From the NCBI GenBank assembly GCA_964017125.1, contig OZ024903.1:61380670-61444669 (forward strand): 64,000 bases of DNA. The letters run 5' to 3'. The stretch is from Flabesymbios commensalis (lineage: Eukaryota; Annelida; Polychaeta; Terebellida; Flabelligeridae). Shown one piece after another: positions 45,657 through 57,242 of the stretch. The notes beneath the pieces are model-generated. The model did not search any database, was not told the origin of the DNA, and saw nothing but the letters and a program-made list of their open reading frames with translations. Position numbers and translations under genes: made by a program. Position 1 is the stretch's first letter; every line of letters starts with the position of its first letter.

Positions 45657-45906
45657 TAACCCTTTCAGGCCTGAATGTACCATTGTCATCGTCATCCACT
45701 ACAAGCCGGGAATTGCTGTCGCAATTCTCGACTTGTAGTGGATGAAGATGATTTGATGTTGTTTAAAAATTAAAGAAAATTGCCATGAATGGGTAAACCA
45801 GTTTCATGGAAATATTCATTCAAAAACCCCTAGTTTTTGGAAAATGTAGTCTGTTTTCAGAGATGTAAAATGATGCTTTAATGCATCGTGAGGACTTAAA
45901 GGGTTA
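45657..45906 (+). mobile_element. TTAA-flanked MITE, family 4, complete
   Basis: It begins TTAACCCTTTCAGGCCTGAA and ends GACTTAAAGGGTTAA. Hairpin: CATCCACTACAAGC, GGAATTGC / GCAATTCTC, CTTGTAGTGGATG. Interior landmarks AAAGAAAATTGCCATG and GCTTTAATGCATCGTGAGG match the 24.8-kb copy. Confidence 0.82.
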
Positions 45907-46920
45907 AATAAAACAGATAATTAATGCAGATTAAAACTATCAAAAGCCTTGTTGACACCACATGTAAGATGATCTATCGTGGGTGGATTCACAAAATTAA
46001 AATACGTGTATACATGTACCTTCTCTATCTACGTGGATCTATAAAATTGGTGACAGAAAGGGGATCACAAAAAGGTCGATACTTTCAAGCTACCATGAAA
46101 GTGATCACATTGATACAAATTTAGTGAGGTGCCACAAACAAATTGCTGGAGATTATATAACCAGGGGAACAGTATGATTGAATGAGGTCCTGATGTGTTT
46201 GTTAATAGCAGCATGTTTTATCAACTGGTCACTTGCATTAAGTGGGCTTCTTTGTGATTGTCATGCTAATTCCTCTTATTGACAACGAGTATGAGCCCAT
46301 GTACAATACTACATCTCACTGATTGTCCATCAACAACAACAAACGTGTTATGAAATATTCATTAGAACAGATGGAGACAAGACTACCGTCATCAGAAAAC
46401 ATCTTCATGATGCAACGTGTAGTGTCCATCCCAGCAAACACAGAACACAGCCCACTGAACCTATGGTAGGCATAATGTTGGTCCAACGTTTAAGACGCTG
46501 GATCAACATCGGGCCACTGTAATGTATTGTCTGTGATTACCATGGTTAGTGTATGACCGAGACAAGTCATAAGAAATTCCCAACCTGACGTGGTTGACTC
46601 GTGTGATAACTGCCTGTAAAAAATTTGTAGCACTGTGATATTCTGGATTCAGCGATCGCGTGTTAGCTGGCTGGTTCCCTTGTCATCCAGATAATATGAC
46701 ATACAGAGTAACGCCATCAAAATCATTACGCAATCGCCAATAGGAGGTTCATCCAAGTCAATTATCATTCACAAGTGCATTAGCTTTCTGGGAAAACCTT
46801 TATCTTTATAGTGATTGCCAGTGAGGTGAATGGCTTCATTGTAAGTACAGCACATGAAGCGAGCCATTAGGATATACCTGATGCACACAGTAATCGCTAG
46901 ACGGCACTCAACTGAAAGGG
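45907..46920. other. Unassigned DNA containing one damaged family 1b MITE
   Basis: The MITE lies at about 46428-46535: ATCCCAGCAAACACAGAACA, TAATGTTGGTCCAACG, TTTAAGACGCTGGATCAACA. The rest is unassigned. Confidence 0.55.
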
Positions 46921-46929
46921 ATCAGAATA

Positions 46930-47813
46930 ACAAAAGAAGAACATCAACCCTCATCGTGGTCATAGAGTACCGACTGTCAGATGTGATATTCAAAAGAAGA
47001 ATATCAACCCTCATCGTGGTCATAGAGTAGCGACTGTCAGATGTGATATTCAAAAGATGAATATCAACCCTCATCGTGGTCATAGAGTAGCGACTGTCAG
47101 ATGTGATATTCAAAAGAAGAACATCAACCCTCATCGTGGTCATAGAGTACCGACTGTCAGATGTGATATTCAAAAGAAGAATATCAACCCTCATCGTGGT
47201 CATAGAGAAGCGACTGTCAGATGTGATATACAAAAGAAGAATATCAACCCTCGTCGTGGTCATAGAGTACCGACTGTCAGATGTGATATTCAAAAGAATA
47301 TCAACCCTCATCGTGGTCATAGAGTACCGACTGTCAGATGTGATATTCAAAAGAATATCAACCATTATCGTGGTCATAGAGTACCGACTGTCAGATGTGA
47401 TATTCAAAAGAGGAACATCAACCCTCATCGTGGTCATAGAGTACCGACTGTCAGATGTGATATTCAAAAGAAGAATATCAACCCTCATCGTGGTCATAGA
47501 GTACCGACTGTCAGATGTGATATACAAAAGAAGAATATCAACCCTCATCGTGGTCATAGAGTACCGACTGTCAGATGTGATATACAAAAGAAGAATATCA
47601 ACCCTCATCGTGGTCATAGAGTACCGACTGTCAGATGTGATATACAAAAGAATAATTTCAACCCTCATCGTGGTCATGTCATATGTGATAATCAAAAGAA
47701 GAATATCAACCCTTATCGTGGTCATAGAGTACCAACTGTCAGATGTGATACACAAAAGAAGAATATCAACCCTCATCGTGGTAATGTCAGATGTGATATA
47801 CAAAAGAAGAATA
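46930..47813. repeat. 60-bp minisatellite, left arm (about 15 units)
   Basis: Unit ATATCAACCCTCATCGTGGT, CATAGAGTACCGACTGTCAG, ATGTGATATACAAAAGAAGA. Because 60 is divisible by three and the unit lacks stops in several frames, long frames appear on both strands (313, 266 and 248 codons); they are artefacts. The array is interrupted at about 47814 by a minus-strand LINE and resumes near 52540. Confidence 0.93.
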
Positions 47814-48019
47814 TCAGACTCAGACTCAGACTCAGATTCATTTATTTGATCAAATAAAAACATTTACATATTTTGATTAATAGTATAGCAATGATCAGGA
47901 GACCTCCACTAAAACCGTAGGTCGCTATCGTGAATAATTGAATATGTATGAATAATAATAATAATAAGATGAATAATAATAATAATTAAAGCAATAGAGA
48001 ATTATACATTTATACACAT

Positions 48020-48130
48020 ACCCAGCGAATACGAGGCGCCGACACAACGTTGGATAAATGTTAGGCCGATATCGTAGACGGTGGGCCAGCACTGAACCAA
48101 CATCGGGCCAACGCCTCGTGCACGCAGGAT
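48020..48130. mobile_element. Palindromic MITE, family 1b, in the LINE 3' UTR
   Basis: CCCAGCGAATACGAGGCGCC and GGCCAACGCCTCGTGCACGC are the ends. The centre is ATCGTAGACG with arms AACGTTGGATAAATGTTAGG and a diverged partner. It is inserted between the ORF2 stop and the LINE tail, so it arrived after the LINE. Confidence 0.72.
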
Positions 48131-48146
48131 AAAAAACTATATAACA

Positions 48147-50821
48147 TTATACGTCTTGTACACATAGATAACAGTCAGGGATATTACATTCTAAATTATT
48201 AAAAGTTAATAAAAAGTTTTTGGCGTACATTGACATACCTTTGATACTATGGGTGGTCAATATTTCTTTGATATTTAATGCACAGTTGTTTATGGTTTCT
48301 GGTATAGAAAAAAGTAATGACTGTTTTGCAAACTCGTGTTTAATGCGACATTTGTATAGATCTTGATTCCTGGTGTTATGTGTGTGATTATTTGTTTTAA
48401 TAGAAAGATTTTGAAAGTACAGAGGTGGGTTATTTTTTCGATATTTGTAATAGAATTTCAGCTGTTTTATTTTGAATATGTCTTCAGTTTTTAAGAGGTG
48501 CAAGTTTTTAAAAATTGGATCACAGTGTGCAAACATTTTGCTAAATGTTATGGTCCGCAGACATTTTTTTTGGAGTTTTATGATTCGAAATGGATTATGT
48601 CCCCAAACTAGCAAAGAATAATTTATATGTGGCAATACAAGGGAGTTGTAGAGTAAAAGTAGAACATCTATTGGTACAGTGTGTCTTAGTCTTGTCAATA
48701 TCCCAATTACTCTTGGGATATTTTTAATGATATGTGATCAATATGGTTGTTCCAATTTAAATATTTATTGATTATTAATCCGAGAAAATTGAAATTATTG
48801 ACACAATTGATTTTGTTTCCATCTATTATTATTTCTGGTTTTATAATTTTTTTCTGTGGCTGATGAAATAATATGCATTTTGATTTAGGTACATTTAGAG
48901 ATAATTTGTTAACTTTGAACCAGATAGATATTTTACATAATTCTCTGTTTATTAAATTATTATTTATGCCTTTCTTTGTTAATAAAGTTGTATCATCGGC
49001 AAAGAGAATAAACTGGAACAATTTACTTGAATTGTGGAGATCGTTCACATATATCAGAAACAATAATGGACCGAGTATAAACCCTGTGGTACACCAGTAG
49101 AAATTTTTTGATGGTCTGAATTAACATTATCAAAGTTTACATATTGCGTTCTATTTTCTAGGTAATTTTGTATCAATCCAGTCGAGTTTTTAGATAATCC
49201 GTAGTGTTTTAATTTATGTAGTAAAATATTGTGGTTCAGAGTGTCAAAAGCTTTTGATAAGTCCAAGAATATGCCAATAGGAGTATCACAGTTATCCATA
49301 AAGGATAAAATTCTGTCTACAAGTTCTAAAGATGCCATCTTAGTGGAATGGCTTTTACGGAAGCCATATTGACTCTTAAAGAACAGGTTTGAGTTTTCAA
49401 AATAAGCATATAATTGTTGGTATATAACTTTTTCAAATATCTTTGAAGAAATCAGAAATGCTTGTTTTTTTACCCTTTTTACATGATAATTGGTTAATAG
49501 TTGACCAGCTCTGTTTTATGTCTCCTTTACATTTTTGTAAATTGGAAAAGTAATAATGCTTTTTAGCTAGCCTTATTGACGATTTTAATATTTTATTGTA
49601 ATTTTGAAGATTTGTTTTGAGGGTAGTATAATGTAGTGAATTTGTAGGAGTTACTCTCAACAACTTATATAGCCTGTTTTTTAAATTAATAGATTTAATT
49701 ATGCTTCGGGTGATCCAGGGCGTTTTCTTGTGCTTCTGCTTATTAAATGTTATTGTTTTATTTGGAAGATGTATTTCTTTTAATTTAATTAAAATATCTT
49801 GTAACTTTATATAGTTATCATTAGGATTACCGCCCAAGCTAATATCAATTTTATCTATCAGGTCACAGGATTCAAGTTCATTTTCAAAATTAATGAGAGC
49901 TTCCGGGGAATGTTTGCTTATAGTTATAAACTTAGGGGGCGAGTCGTGTAGAGGCTTTAAATCAAATGATGTGAAATATGGTTGGTGGTCCGAAAATGTA
50001 TCTATAAGAATTCCAGGTGAAGATTTCAGAGATATTTCCGAAACTTTACAGAAAAAGTTATCAATTAGGGTACCTGTTCTGTCAGTGAATCTAGTGGGTA
50101 AAGTAATTTCTGAAAAAAAAACCATGTGCAGTTATTGTATTTAAAAAATTAGAAGCAGTATCTTTGTTCTTTATATTTAATAGATTTATGTTGAAATCAC
50201 CGGCTAAAATAACTTCAGCATTTAGGCTTTCTAAATAAAGAAGTATTGGAGATACAATAAATTGCTTATGATCAGCTACATTTTCTTTGGGACGCCGGTA
50301 AAAATTACCAAGGATAACTTTTTTGGATAGAGCAGGACTTGATATCTCAATTACTTGAGATTCTCATAAAGTTGAAGGTTCAGGTATATCAATGGTTTTA
50401 TAAGTAAAGTTTTCATTCAAATATATAATAAGTCCTCCTTTCTGGCTACACGTTTTACCTTTAGAAATACAATTATAACCATTTAAGTTGAAAAGTGAAC
50501 TGTCATCCTCCTCACTTAACCAGGTTTCTTGAACACATATTGCACTTATAGGGGGATGACAGGTTAAAGATAACTCATTAAGAAAAATATCAATTTGGTC
50601 AAATTTTGACCGAAATGTAAAGTAAATGAATTTACTTTGTCTTTCAAAAAAGAAGAAAATGATTTAGTATCATAGTAGGAAGAGTGTTTAAGAGAACTTG
50701 ACAAATCTTCACCCTCTGCCATATCAGTAGAAGGTGAAGATTTGTTGTTTAAAATGTTATTCAGCGATTTTTTATCAAGTCCGCCGATTGTTTCTAATAT
50801 GTCATTATTATGATTATCCAT
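48147..50821 (-). pseudogene. LINE ORF2 pseudogene: endonuclease plus reverse transcriptase
   Basis: Read from the minus strand, it starts MDNHNNDILETIGGLDKK at 50821. The endonuclease blocks are recognisable: QETWLSEEDD, VILGNFYRRP, VILAGDFNINLL and DTFSDHQPYF. A Trp-to-stop change (about 50365) and frameshifts near 50625 and in a T-run near 50115 interrupt it. After KKTSISDFFKD (about 49440) the frame jumps directly to IFEKVIYQQL, so roughly a hundred codons of RT fingers are deleted. Then come GIFLDLSKAFDTLNH (catalytic Asp), a one-base shift at GVPQG (about 49085), FADDTTLL (the catalytic box is FADD), another shift near 48700, and the C-terminal region ending at 48147. Related in style to CR1/Jockey-group elements. 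It is not functional. Confidence 0.88.
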
Positions 50822-51320
50822 AATATAACCGGTATGAAAAATACAAAAGAATATTGTTGAAAATACATATGTAGCAATATATTAATAAATACACCATTTG
50901 ACGCGTGGCAAGTGACCCACCATGTGGTACTACAGTATACTCATAAAATATTTTGAAAGAGAACAATTTAACCCTGCCATAGACAATAAAACCTGCAATA
51001 TACAATATATAAGATAATGGATAAGAATATGCGCTCCTTGGAGCTTGTAGTACAAATGCACAACCTCGAACGTGAAAAACTATGGCGGTATAAAATAGTG
51101 TAATCAATGAGCTTCGTATTGGATATGAAGTCATAATCAAGATAATCAGGTGTGATGATTTTAATACAATTGTGAAGATGTCGAAGCGAGTCAAGTGTAC
51201 CAATATTACACAATATGTGAAAAAATGACGTGCACATAAATGAGCAAGAGAACAAAAGTGCAGAGAAAAAAAGATAAGTGCTAAAAACATAATGTCTGTG
51301 AAGAACTTATAAAAGTTCAT
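50814..51320 (-). other. Hydrophobic open frame between LINE ORF1 and ORF2
   Basis: A 168-codon frame fills most of the unusually long (about 620 bp) gap between ORF1 and ORF2. It is rich in Phe, Tyr, Leu and Ile, with several stretches that could span a membrane, and has no known domain. Its stop overlaps the ORF2 start: TATGGATAA contains both ATG of ORF2 and the TAA of this frame. AT-rich DNA yields such frames by chance, and an overlapping 95-codon frame exists in another register, so coding status is doubtful. The alternative is an untranslated spacer used for re-initiation. Confidence 0.3.
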
Positions 51321-51441
51321 GAGTGTGTGCTAATCACGTCTAAAGGAAGTATACTAAATTAAATGGAGTGTTCAATGAGAATATATCTTACTGTTTAGTC
51401 AGATAAGAACAGTTCGTTGTGGAGGTTGATTGACTTAACGA

Positions 51442-52236
51442 TTACGGATCACGTTGTCTGCCAGCTCGGTCTATCGCCGCGTCGATGTCGTCAAACATGT
51501 CGATTCTGGCCTTCCTCCCGTTTTCCGCCTGCACCCAGATGTGTCCATTCCATGACCATGTTGACTTTATTCCGGCGTGGTTCCTGGCGCGGTTCATTAG
51601 CTTAATGTTCATAGTGGTCAAATCCTCGCTGATTCCTTTTCCTTTACCCTTCAGTTTGCGGCGACTGGTCAGGATCTTTTGGCAGTGGTCACGTCGAAAG
51701 AAACGAGCAATAATCGCAGGTGGTTTTCCATCACGACTCCGTCCGATCCGGTGGGCTGCATCTATATCGTGGGCACGAAGTGAACTTATCTCAAGATTTT
51801 CCATTAAAAGCTTTATCACCTCATCTTTACAGTTCTCATCTTCTTTGACAGGTATGCCGTGAAAACGTAAACACCAGCGGCGAGAATACTGCTCATTCTC
51901 GTTGCAATGCCTGATTGTTTCCTTCCATTGTTCATGGTTGGAGTTGATCTCTCTGTCAGCTTTAGTCACTTTAGCCTCTAAAGCGCTTATAGTTGTCTGG
52001 GCTTCTTCGTGTTGCCTTTTTAACAGTTCGTTTTCGGCAGATACTCTGTCTATTTCGGCTCGAACTTCTCCAAATTGTTTCTTGATCAGTTGCTGGATAG
52101 TACTCTTGAAATCTTTCATAGCCCCTTTTATTGCTTTATTTATCATAAGCTCGATGGTGTTCTCGCTTATGGCGTTGAAAGAGTCATCACTGCCAGAGGC
52201 CTCCTGTTGACGTCTGTTAGCTAATTTAGGTGGCAT
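51442..52236 (-). CDS. LINE ORF1 protein (coiled coil plus RRM-like RNA-binding domain)
   Basis: An intact frame. An upstream in-frame ATG at 52365 would add 43 residues, but MPPKLANRRQQEASGSDD at 52236 looks like the natural start, giving 264 residues. Residues about 20-115 form a heptad-rich coiled coil (including EVRAEIDRVSAENELLKRQ). Residues about 120-215 look like the RRM and C-terminal domain of L1-type ORF1 proteins: RRWCLRFHGIPVKEDENCKD, DIDAAHRIGR, PAIIARFFRR. Such proteins trimerise, bind the element RNA and act as chaperones in the retrotransposition particle. The frame is intact although the downstream ORF2 is broken. Confidence 0.85.
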   Translation of the reverse strand: MPPKLANRRQQEASGSDDSFNAISENTIELMINKAIKGAMKDFKSTIQQLIKKQFGEVRAEIDRVSAENELLKRQHEEAQTTISALEAKVTKADREINSNHEQWKETIRHCNENEQYSRRWCLRFHGIPVKEDENCKDEVIKLLMENLEISSLRAHDIDAAHRIGRSRDGKPPAIIARFFRRDHCQKILTSRRKLKGKGKGISEDLTTMNIKLMNRARNHAGIKSTWSWNGHIWVQAENGRKARIDMFDDIDAAIDRAGRQRDP

Positions 52237-52530
52237 TGCTGGGTTAACGTTGTAACAAAGCTGTAAAGTCGAAGGTGTGAAGTCACTACCGTGTACACTG
52301 TGCTGCGTGCGATATACCTCAGTTTGAATCCATGTACAGTATTGTTGTCGATATATTGTTGTCATTTAGCGGACAGTTTTTAGTAAATCTTCAATAAAAA
52401 ATAACTTCATCGTAGTCAGGCTGCTAACTTGTACATACTGGTATTAAACATGTATCCTTTTAGCCGCTAATTAGGCTTGATATCTACATATTGTGCTCCG
52501 CGGTTTTACCCAACCGTCACCTTCGCTGAC
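52237..52530 (-). other. LINE 5' UTR / promoter region
   Basis: Non-coding sequence between the ORF1 start and the resumption of the minisatellite. As in other LINEs it should hold the internal promoter, but I see no defined motif. The exact 5' end is uncertain by tens of bases. Confidence 0.5.
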
Positions 52531-52539
52531 ATGTATACC

Positions 52540-53018
52540 AATACCCTCATCGTGCTCATAGAGTACCGACTGTCAGATGTGATATACAGAAGAAGAACAT
52601 CAACCCTCATCGTGCTCATAAGAGTACCGACTGTCAGATGTGATATACAAAAGAAGAACATCAACCCTCATCGTGCTCATAAGAGTACCGACTGTCAGAT
52701 GTGATATACAAAAGAAGAACATCAACCCTCATCGTGCTCATAAGAGTACCGACTGGCAGATGTGATATACAAAAGAAGAACATCAACCCTCATCGTGGTC
52801 ATAAGAGTACCGACTGTCAGATGTGATATATATTCAAATCAACCCTCATCGTGCTCATAAGAGTACCGACTGTCAGATGTGATATACAAAAGAAGAACAT
52901 CAACCCTCATCGTGCTCATAAGAGTACCGACTGTCAGATGTGATATACAAAAGAAGAACATCAACCCTCACCGTGGTCATAAGAGTACCGACTGTCAGAT
53001 GTGATATATATTCAAATC
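52540..53018. repeat. 61-bp minisatellite, right arm (about 8 units)
   Basis: Same unit as the left arm but with arm-specific differences: CATCGTGCTCATAAGAGTAC here versus CATCGTGGTCATAGAGTACC there. The extra A makes the unit 61 bp. Two units are shortened after GATATATATTCAAATC. Confidence 0.92.
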
Positions 53019-53364
53019 TAAGTTCTGCAAAAAAAAACTATGGTTTCTATAAACAGATGGGGACTCTCAGACCATCTTTTAAACATAATTATAAATGTGA
53101 CCCGCCAAGGTACATCTCTGCGGTTTTGTTACAATTATTTATGACGTCATTTAAAATTCAATTTTAATGATTACATAACCAAATTTAAAATATTAAAAAG
53201 CTAACTAAAAAAAGTTATAAAGATTTTTCACAAATTCTTTCGGTTAATGAAATTGAAAGGACACGGCTATCAAATCAACTATGACAATTTTGACCTCACT
53301 GCCCTTTTCGCTTGGCGGGTCACATGTCTTGTAAGCCTATAGCATAGGCTATAATTTTTACTTC
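53019..53364. other. Unassigned DNA
   Basis: GACCCGCCAAGG (53099) and CTTGGCGGGTC (53312) form the ends of a possible 225-bp inverted-terminal element with an AT-rich middle; the evidence is only these short arms. Confidence 0.35.
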
Positions 53365-53458
53365 CCAGCAAACACGATATGTCTTTTGTTGGTATACCGT
53401 CTAAGCCGCTGGCCCGACAATAAATCAACGGTGGGAAAATGTATCGTGTCTGCTAATT
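53365..53458. mobile_element. Palindromic MITE, family 1b, damaged
   Basis: CCCAGCAAACACGATATGTC at the left and ATGTATCGTGTCTGCTAATT at the right. The centre is TACCGTCTAAGCCGCTGGCC and the arms are eroded. Confidence 0.65.
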
Positions 53459-53541
53459 GTACAACAACCGCGTCAGTTGTACGTCATCGATGTTCACAAT
53501 GAAACTTCTTTATCGCCTAGTACATTTCAACACTAGTCCTT

Positions 53542-53925
53542 CAGCTGATGGGTTGGATTTGACCATGAAAGGTACCCTCAATGTTATGTTTGATTATTGT
53601 TCTATACCCCTTGACACATATTTTAAGCTTGGTGCCCAAGCCAGGTTCCTGTCAAATTTTGAGAAATCACCTTATTTGTGTTTTTGGCGTTCGCGACTCG
53701 GGTAAAAACACATATTCTAGGGTTATGTGGCACAGAATGCCGCAAATCATACATATGAGGTACCAAAATGACCGGAGCAGCATGACGATAATTTTGGTGT
53801 GTCATAATATGGCATTGAGAGTGTGAATTTCTCACAATTTGTGAAAATGTGACATTTCAGACCCAATTTTGACTTTGTTTTTAATTTCCGAATGTCACCA
53901 ATTATTTTTTTGTGAAATAGTGATA
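53542..53925 (+). repeat. Left terminal inverted repeat of the 4.1-kb element
   Basis: CAGCTGATGGGTTGGATTTG, GACCATGAAAGGTACCCTCA, TTTTTGGCGTTCGCGACTCG, CATAATATGGCATTGAGAGT and GTCACCAATTATTTTTTT all have reverse-complement partners in order at 57243-57627. Similarity is strongest in the outer 280 bp. Confidence 0.85.
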
Positions 53926-54339
53926 TACTTCATAGCTTTACCACTGATTGCACAAACTGCTTCTATCATTCAGCTAACATTTGAGCATAATGGTGTTACT
54001 TTAACCCTATTGGCAGCTTCTCAAAAGCCTCTAGTGCAACTCTACCCCCCAAAATTTGCAATATACCAAATAACAGCGATATTCATTATTTGGCCTTGGG
54101 GTGACTTTATGACCTTTGGTATTGCATATAAACACCATTCATAATGACCCTGAGTAGTCCAGTTATGTTTTAAATGAAATAAAGAGGACCTGTACTTACT
54201 ATTTGTTATATTTTTCAACTTTTTTCCTATTTATATCGGGATGGTTTTTAAGGGATCGGTATTTAAGTTATGTAACCTAATTTTTGTTTAATTTATATAA
54301 TTCCCATTATCCACTGTTTTCAATCTACTGAGCCTCGCC

Positions 54340-56610
54340 TTCATTGAAGCAGACAGTGAACTGGACATTGAAAAATGCATTTTGTGTCAAACCGTCATTG
54401 AGGGTGAAGAGTTCAAAAACAATGAAAAAGGCATCAAACGAATTAGAGAAGTTCCTGCATAAAAAATGAGACATTCACGTACTGGGATAATTTCGTAGAA
54501 TATTTGACAATTACAATGAATCTCATTAGAGGAGACAGAGAGGGCATGTGGGATCTGCACCTCGATTCTGTGCAGAAGGCAGTCAAACTCTTTGAAGCTA
54601 TGGATGCCACAAACTATAAGAGATGGGGAGAAACCTACCTGGAAGATATGAGGCGACTTTCAGTTACTGCGCCAGAGGTACATAGAGCATTCATGATGGG
54701 ACAGTTTGTAGTGAAGCGAGCAATCGGTGAATTCAATGCAGTGGGCTTAGATTTAGCTTTAGAGCAAAGTATTCAAAGATTAAAGAAAAGTCCGGGAGGA
54801 GTCATTGGAAAGACACAAGAAGCTAAATTTGTAGCAGAGTGGGAGACGATATACCATGAAATGCTAGGTGTTAGTAACCTCTATCGGGAAGTTAGTTGAA
54901 TAAGAATGCAAAACCACGATCTCGGATTACATCACGAGTTCATCCCTAGTGAAACAAAAGCATGTCAAGAACGCGTTTAAAAGATGATAACATTCATCAC
55001 GCGACACGAGAACCGATTTCATATCAACCAACTGGTCTTAGTACCCGAACTACATCTTATTTACACAAGAAAAAGCTACAGATCAAATCAGAAACCAAAT
55101 TCTTAAGGCTCCAACAATTGGTCATGACAGGTACATCAAACGTCGGAGGGAGCGTTTTGTCAAAAAAAAAATAAAGATCTTCAAAAGGATCTCCCGAGCA
55201 AACCTCAAGACTATGAAGTACCTGCACAAAACAAACCATTTCTAGAAGTCCACAACAAAGAAGTCTACCAGAGTGTGGTCCTATTCCGAAATGGTAGACA
55301 TAGCCAAGTTAAGAGGATACACAATGGAAAAGCTGCTAGCATATGATATAACGGGGAAAATCCACTGTTTGGTGACGACGGGTTTATGCAAAAATCTACG
55401 AAGAGTGAGCTAGTGCATGAACTGGAGAAACATCTCTCCCCAGAAGACTACACAGGGCCCCTTTCTTCTGGGAAGATGGCCACCACATACCTAGTAGACG
55501 TTATGGCCCATATGAGGATGGCCAGCTTAAAAGATATATCAACTTTTGGAGAGCTGATTGAAAGAACAGTGAACACTACTAATGTTATTTCTCCTCAGGC
55601 TAACCGAAGAGTACATGTATGTATTTGATTCCCCTAAAGATGGCTCCATAAAAGACTCTGAAAGAATGGGCAGAACAGATGCAGAAAAAACCCCTATTGG
55701 ACTAGATGAAGTGAAAATGCACGAGCCAATACCTAAAGATATGGAGTACTTGTGGCCACTAAACGACAACAAAACAAAACTACAAGTACTCATGTATGAT
55801 AAAATCACACAGCATGCATCAGAAAATGGAAACTACACAGATATCGTTCTTGGTAGCATTCAAGATAATAGAATGGCAACGAAAGTGATAAACAACTAGT
55901 GCCAAACGACTATTTTTGCTCTCTGCGGACACTGATATTCGGGTACTTAAGCTGTATTATTGGGAGAAAAGGTCTCAATAAGCTATGGTTTTCATGGCTT
56001 CAGGCTATAGAACGTTACATCCCAATCCATAAATTAGCATTAAAGCTGGGTGCTGATTTGCATGCTCTGACTGGCTGTGATTATAGCAGTAAAACCGGTA
56101 CAAAAGCAGTTGTCCTTAAAGCCAACCCTGTATCTGAAGTGTTTCGGATCATCCTTGATCCCAATGTATGCTTTCAAAGCACAGGTTCAAAATGCTGAAT
56201 CTTACTTGTGTCAAGTCTTCAAAAAACAAACAGCTCTGACTGACATAAACAAGCTGAGATCGTGGCTATACCATCATACCAAACATACCACCCTCCACTC
56301 CTTACCACACTCAAAAGGTGCTCTACTAGCTCATATTTCCAAAAGCTTTTATATTAGTTATCCAATTTGCTCAATTATTGATGAAGTTGAAGCCAACCTG
56401 GACCTTACTGATTTTGAATGTATAATGGAAGATGACATGCTTTTGCCATCAAATAAAAATCGCTCAACTTCCCGAGAACATGTCTGCAACTGCCAACACT
56501 GTGCTACTAAACGGTGTAATTGTAGGAAACTATCGATCAGTTGCTCCAAATTCTGCAAATGTATGGACGAAACAGAAGAGATTGTTGAATGCAAATATCC
56601 ATACACATAG
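54340..56610 (+). pseudogene. Decayed gene with conserved N-terminal block, TGCD motif and C-terminal Cys cluster
   Basis: Several open pieces in different frames lie in one consistent order, so this was one long gene (probably 700 residues or more) and is now broken in several places. Order: a Cys pair (KCILCQ, about 54385); a block with TITMNLIRGDREGMWDLHLD, FVVKRAIGEFNAVG and GGVIGKTQEAKFVAEWE (54504-54899); a YLVDVMAHMRMA block (about 55490-55525); a HALTGCDYSSKTGTKA block (about 56060-56110); a KLRSWLYHHTKHTTLHSLP block; and a Cys-rich end (CNCQHC..RCNCRKLS..CSKFCKC, about 56485-56565) that may bind zinc. From memory this order recurs in long uncharacterised multi-copy proteins of cnidarians and molluscs; I cannot verify that here. 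Function unknown. Confidence 0.65.
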
Positions 56611-56636
56611 TATTAGTACCTTTAAAAGGTATTTAG

Positions 56637-56880
56637 GAATGCGGTTGTGAAAATTACTGCTGCACTAGCACACATAGTAAAGTAGTTAGATGTACTGGGA
56701 ATGCGGTTGTGAAAATTACTGCTGCACTAGCACACGTAGTAATGTAGCTAAATATATTGGGAATGTGGCTGAAAAAATACACGTGCACTAGCACACTTAG
56801 TAATGTAGTTAAACCTATAGTGAATGAGGTTATAGGTATTACTGCTGCACCAGCACACATAGTAAATTAGGTATTATTAT
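56637..56880. repeat. 61-bp tandem repeat, 4 units
   Basis: Unit GGAATGCGGTTGTGAAAATT, ACTGCTGCACTAGCACACAT, AGTAAAGTAGTTAGATGTAC, starting near 56637, 56698, 56759 and 56820. It begins right after the decayed gene, inside the long-TIR element. Confidence 0.85.
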
Positions 56881-57242
56881 AATTACTGATGTAGTGATAC
56901 GATTGAATGCTTTACCAGCGTATTGATGTAACTTCTGGCTAATAAGAGCATAAAATGTAAATATATGTTGCTCCTCATTATCTAACCCAAACATCAACAT
57001 AGCCACAAATATAGCATGAACTCAAACACATAATAAATTGTAACAAATATATGCATAACAGTATGTTATATCATATCAAATAAGCAAAATACCATTATCG
57101 CGTAATTTTACTAATTTAGGGGGGTGGGGTCACTCACATGATGACTGAGAAATAAAGAAAACGGTTAGAAGATTCAAATTTATTCGAAATAAAGCTAAGA
57201 TAATTGGTTCAGTTTTATAATTAATTTGCTTGGGGTTGGATG
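56881..57242. other. 3' non-coding part of the long-TIR element
   Basis: AT-rich, no ORF of note. Connects the 61-bp repeat to the right TIR. Confidence 0.5.

Larger units (their letters stand above)
47814..52530 (-). mobile_element. Nearly full-length LINE (CR1/Jockey group) inside the minisatellite
   Basis: On the minus strand the order is 5' UTR (about 52530-52237), ORF1, a long inter-ORF region, ORF2 with endonuclease and reverse transcriptase, a 3' UTR interrupted by a palindromic MITE, and a tail of TGAGTC repeats (47816-47838). Minisatellite sequence flanks it directly on both sides. ORF1 is intact; ORF2 has several disabling changes. The 4.7-kb length and retained 5' UTR suggest little or no 5' truncation. 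I could not define a clean target-site duplication. Confidence 0.85.

Noticed and set aside
46922-47863. 313-, 266- and 248-codon frames on both strands
   Set aside because: Produced by a 60-bp tandem unit divisible by three without stops; no domain and mutually overlapping.
51485-52210. Frames of 102-125 codons on the + strand
   Set aside because: Antisense shadows of the LINE ORF1.
53457-53835. Frames of 70-82 codons at both ends of the 4.1-kb element
   Set aside because: They lie inside the inverted repeats and mirror each other; best explained as TIR sequence.
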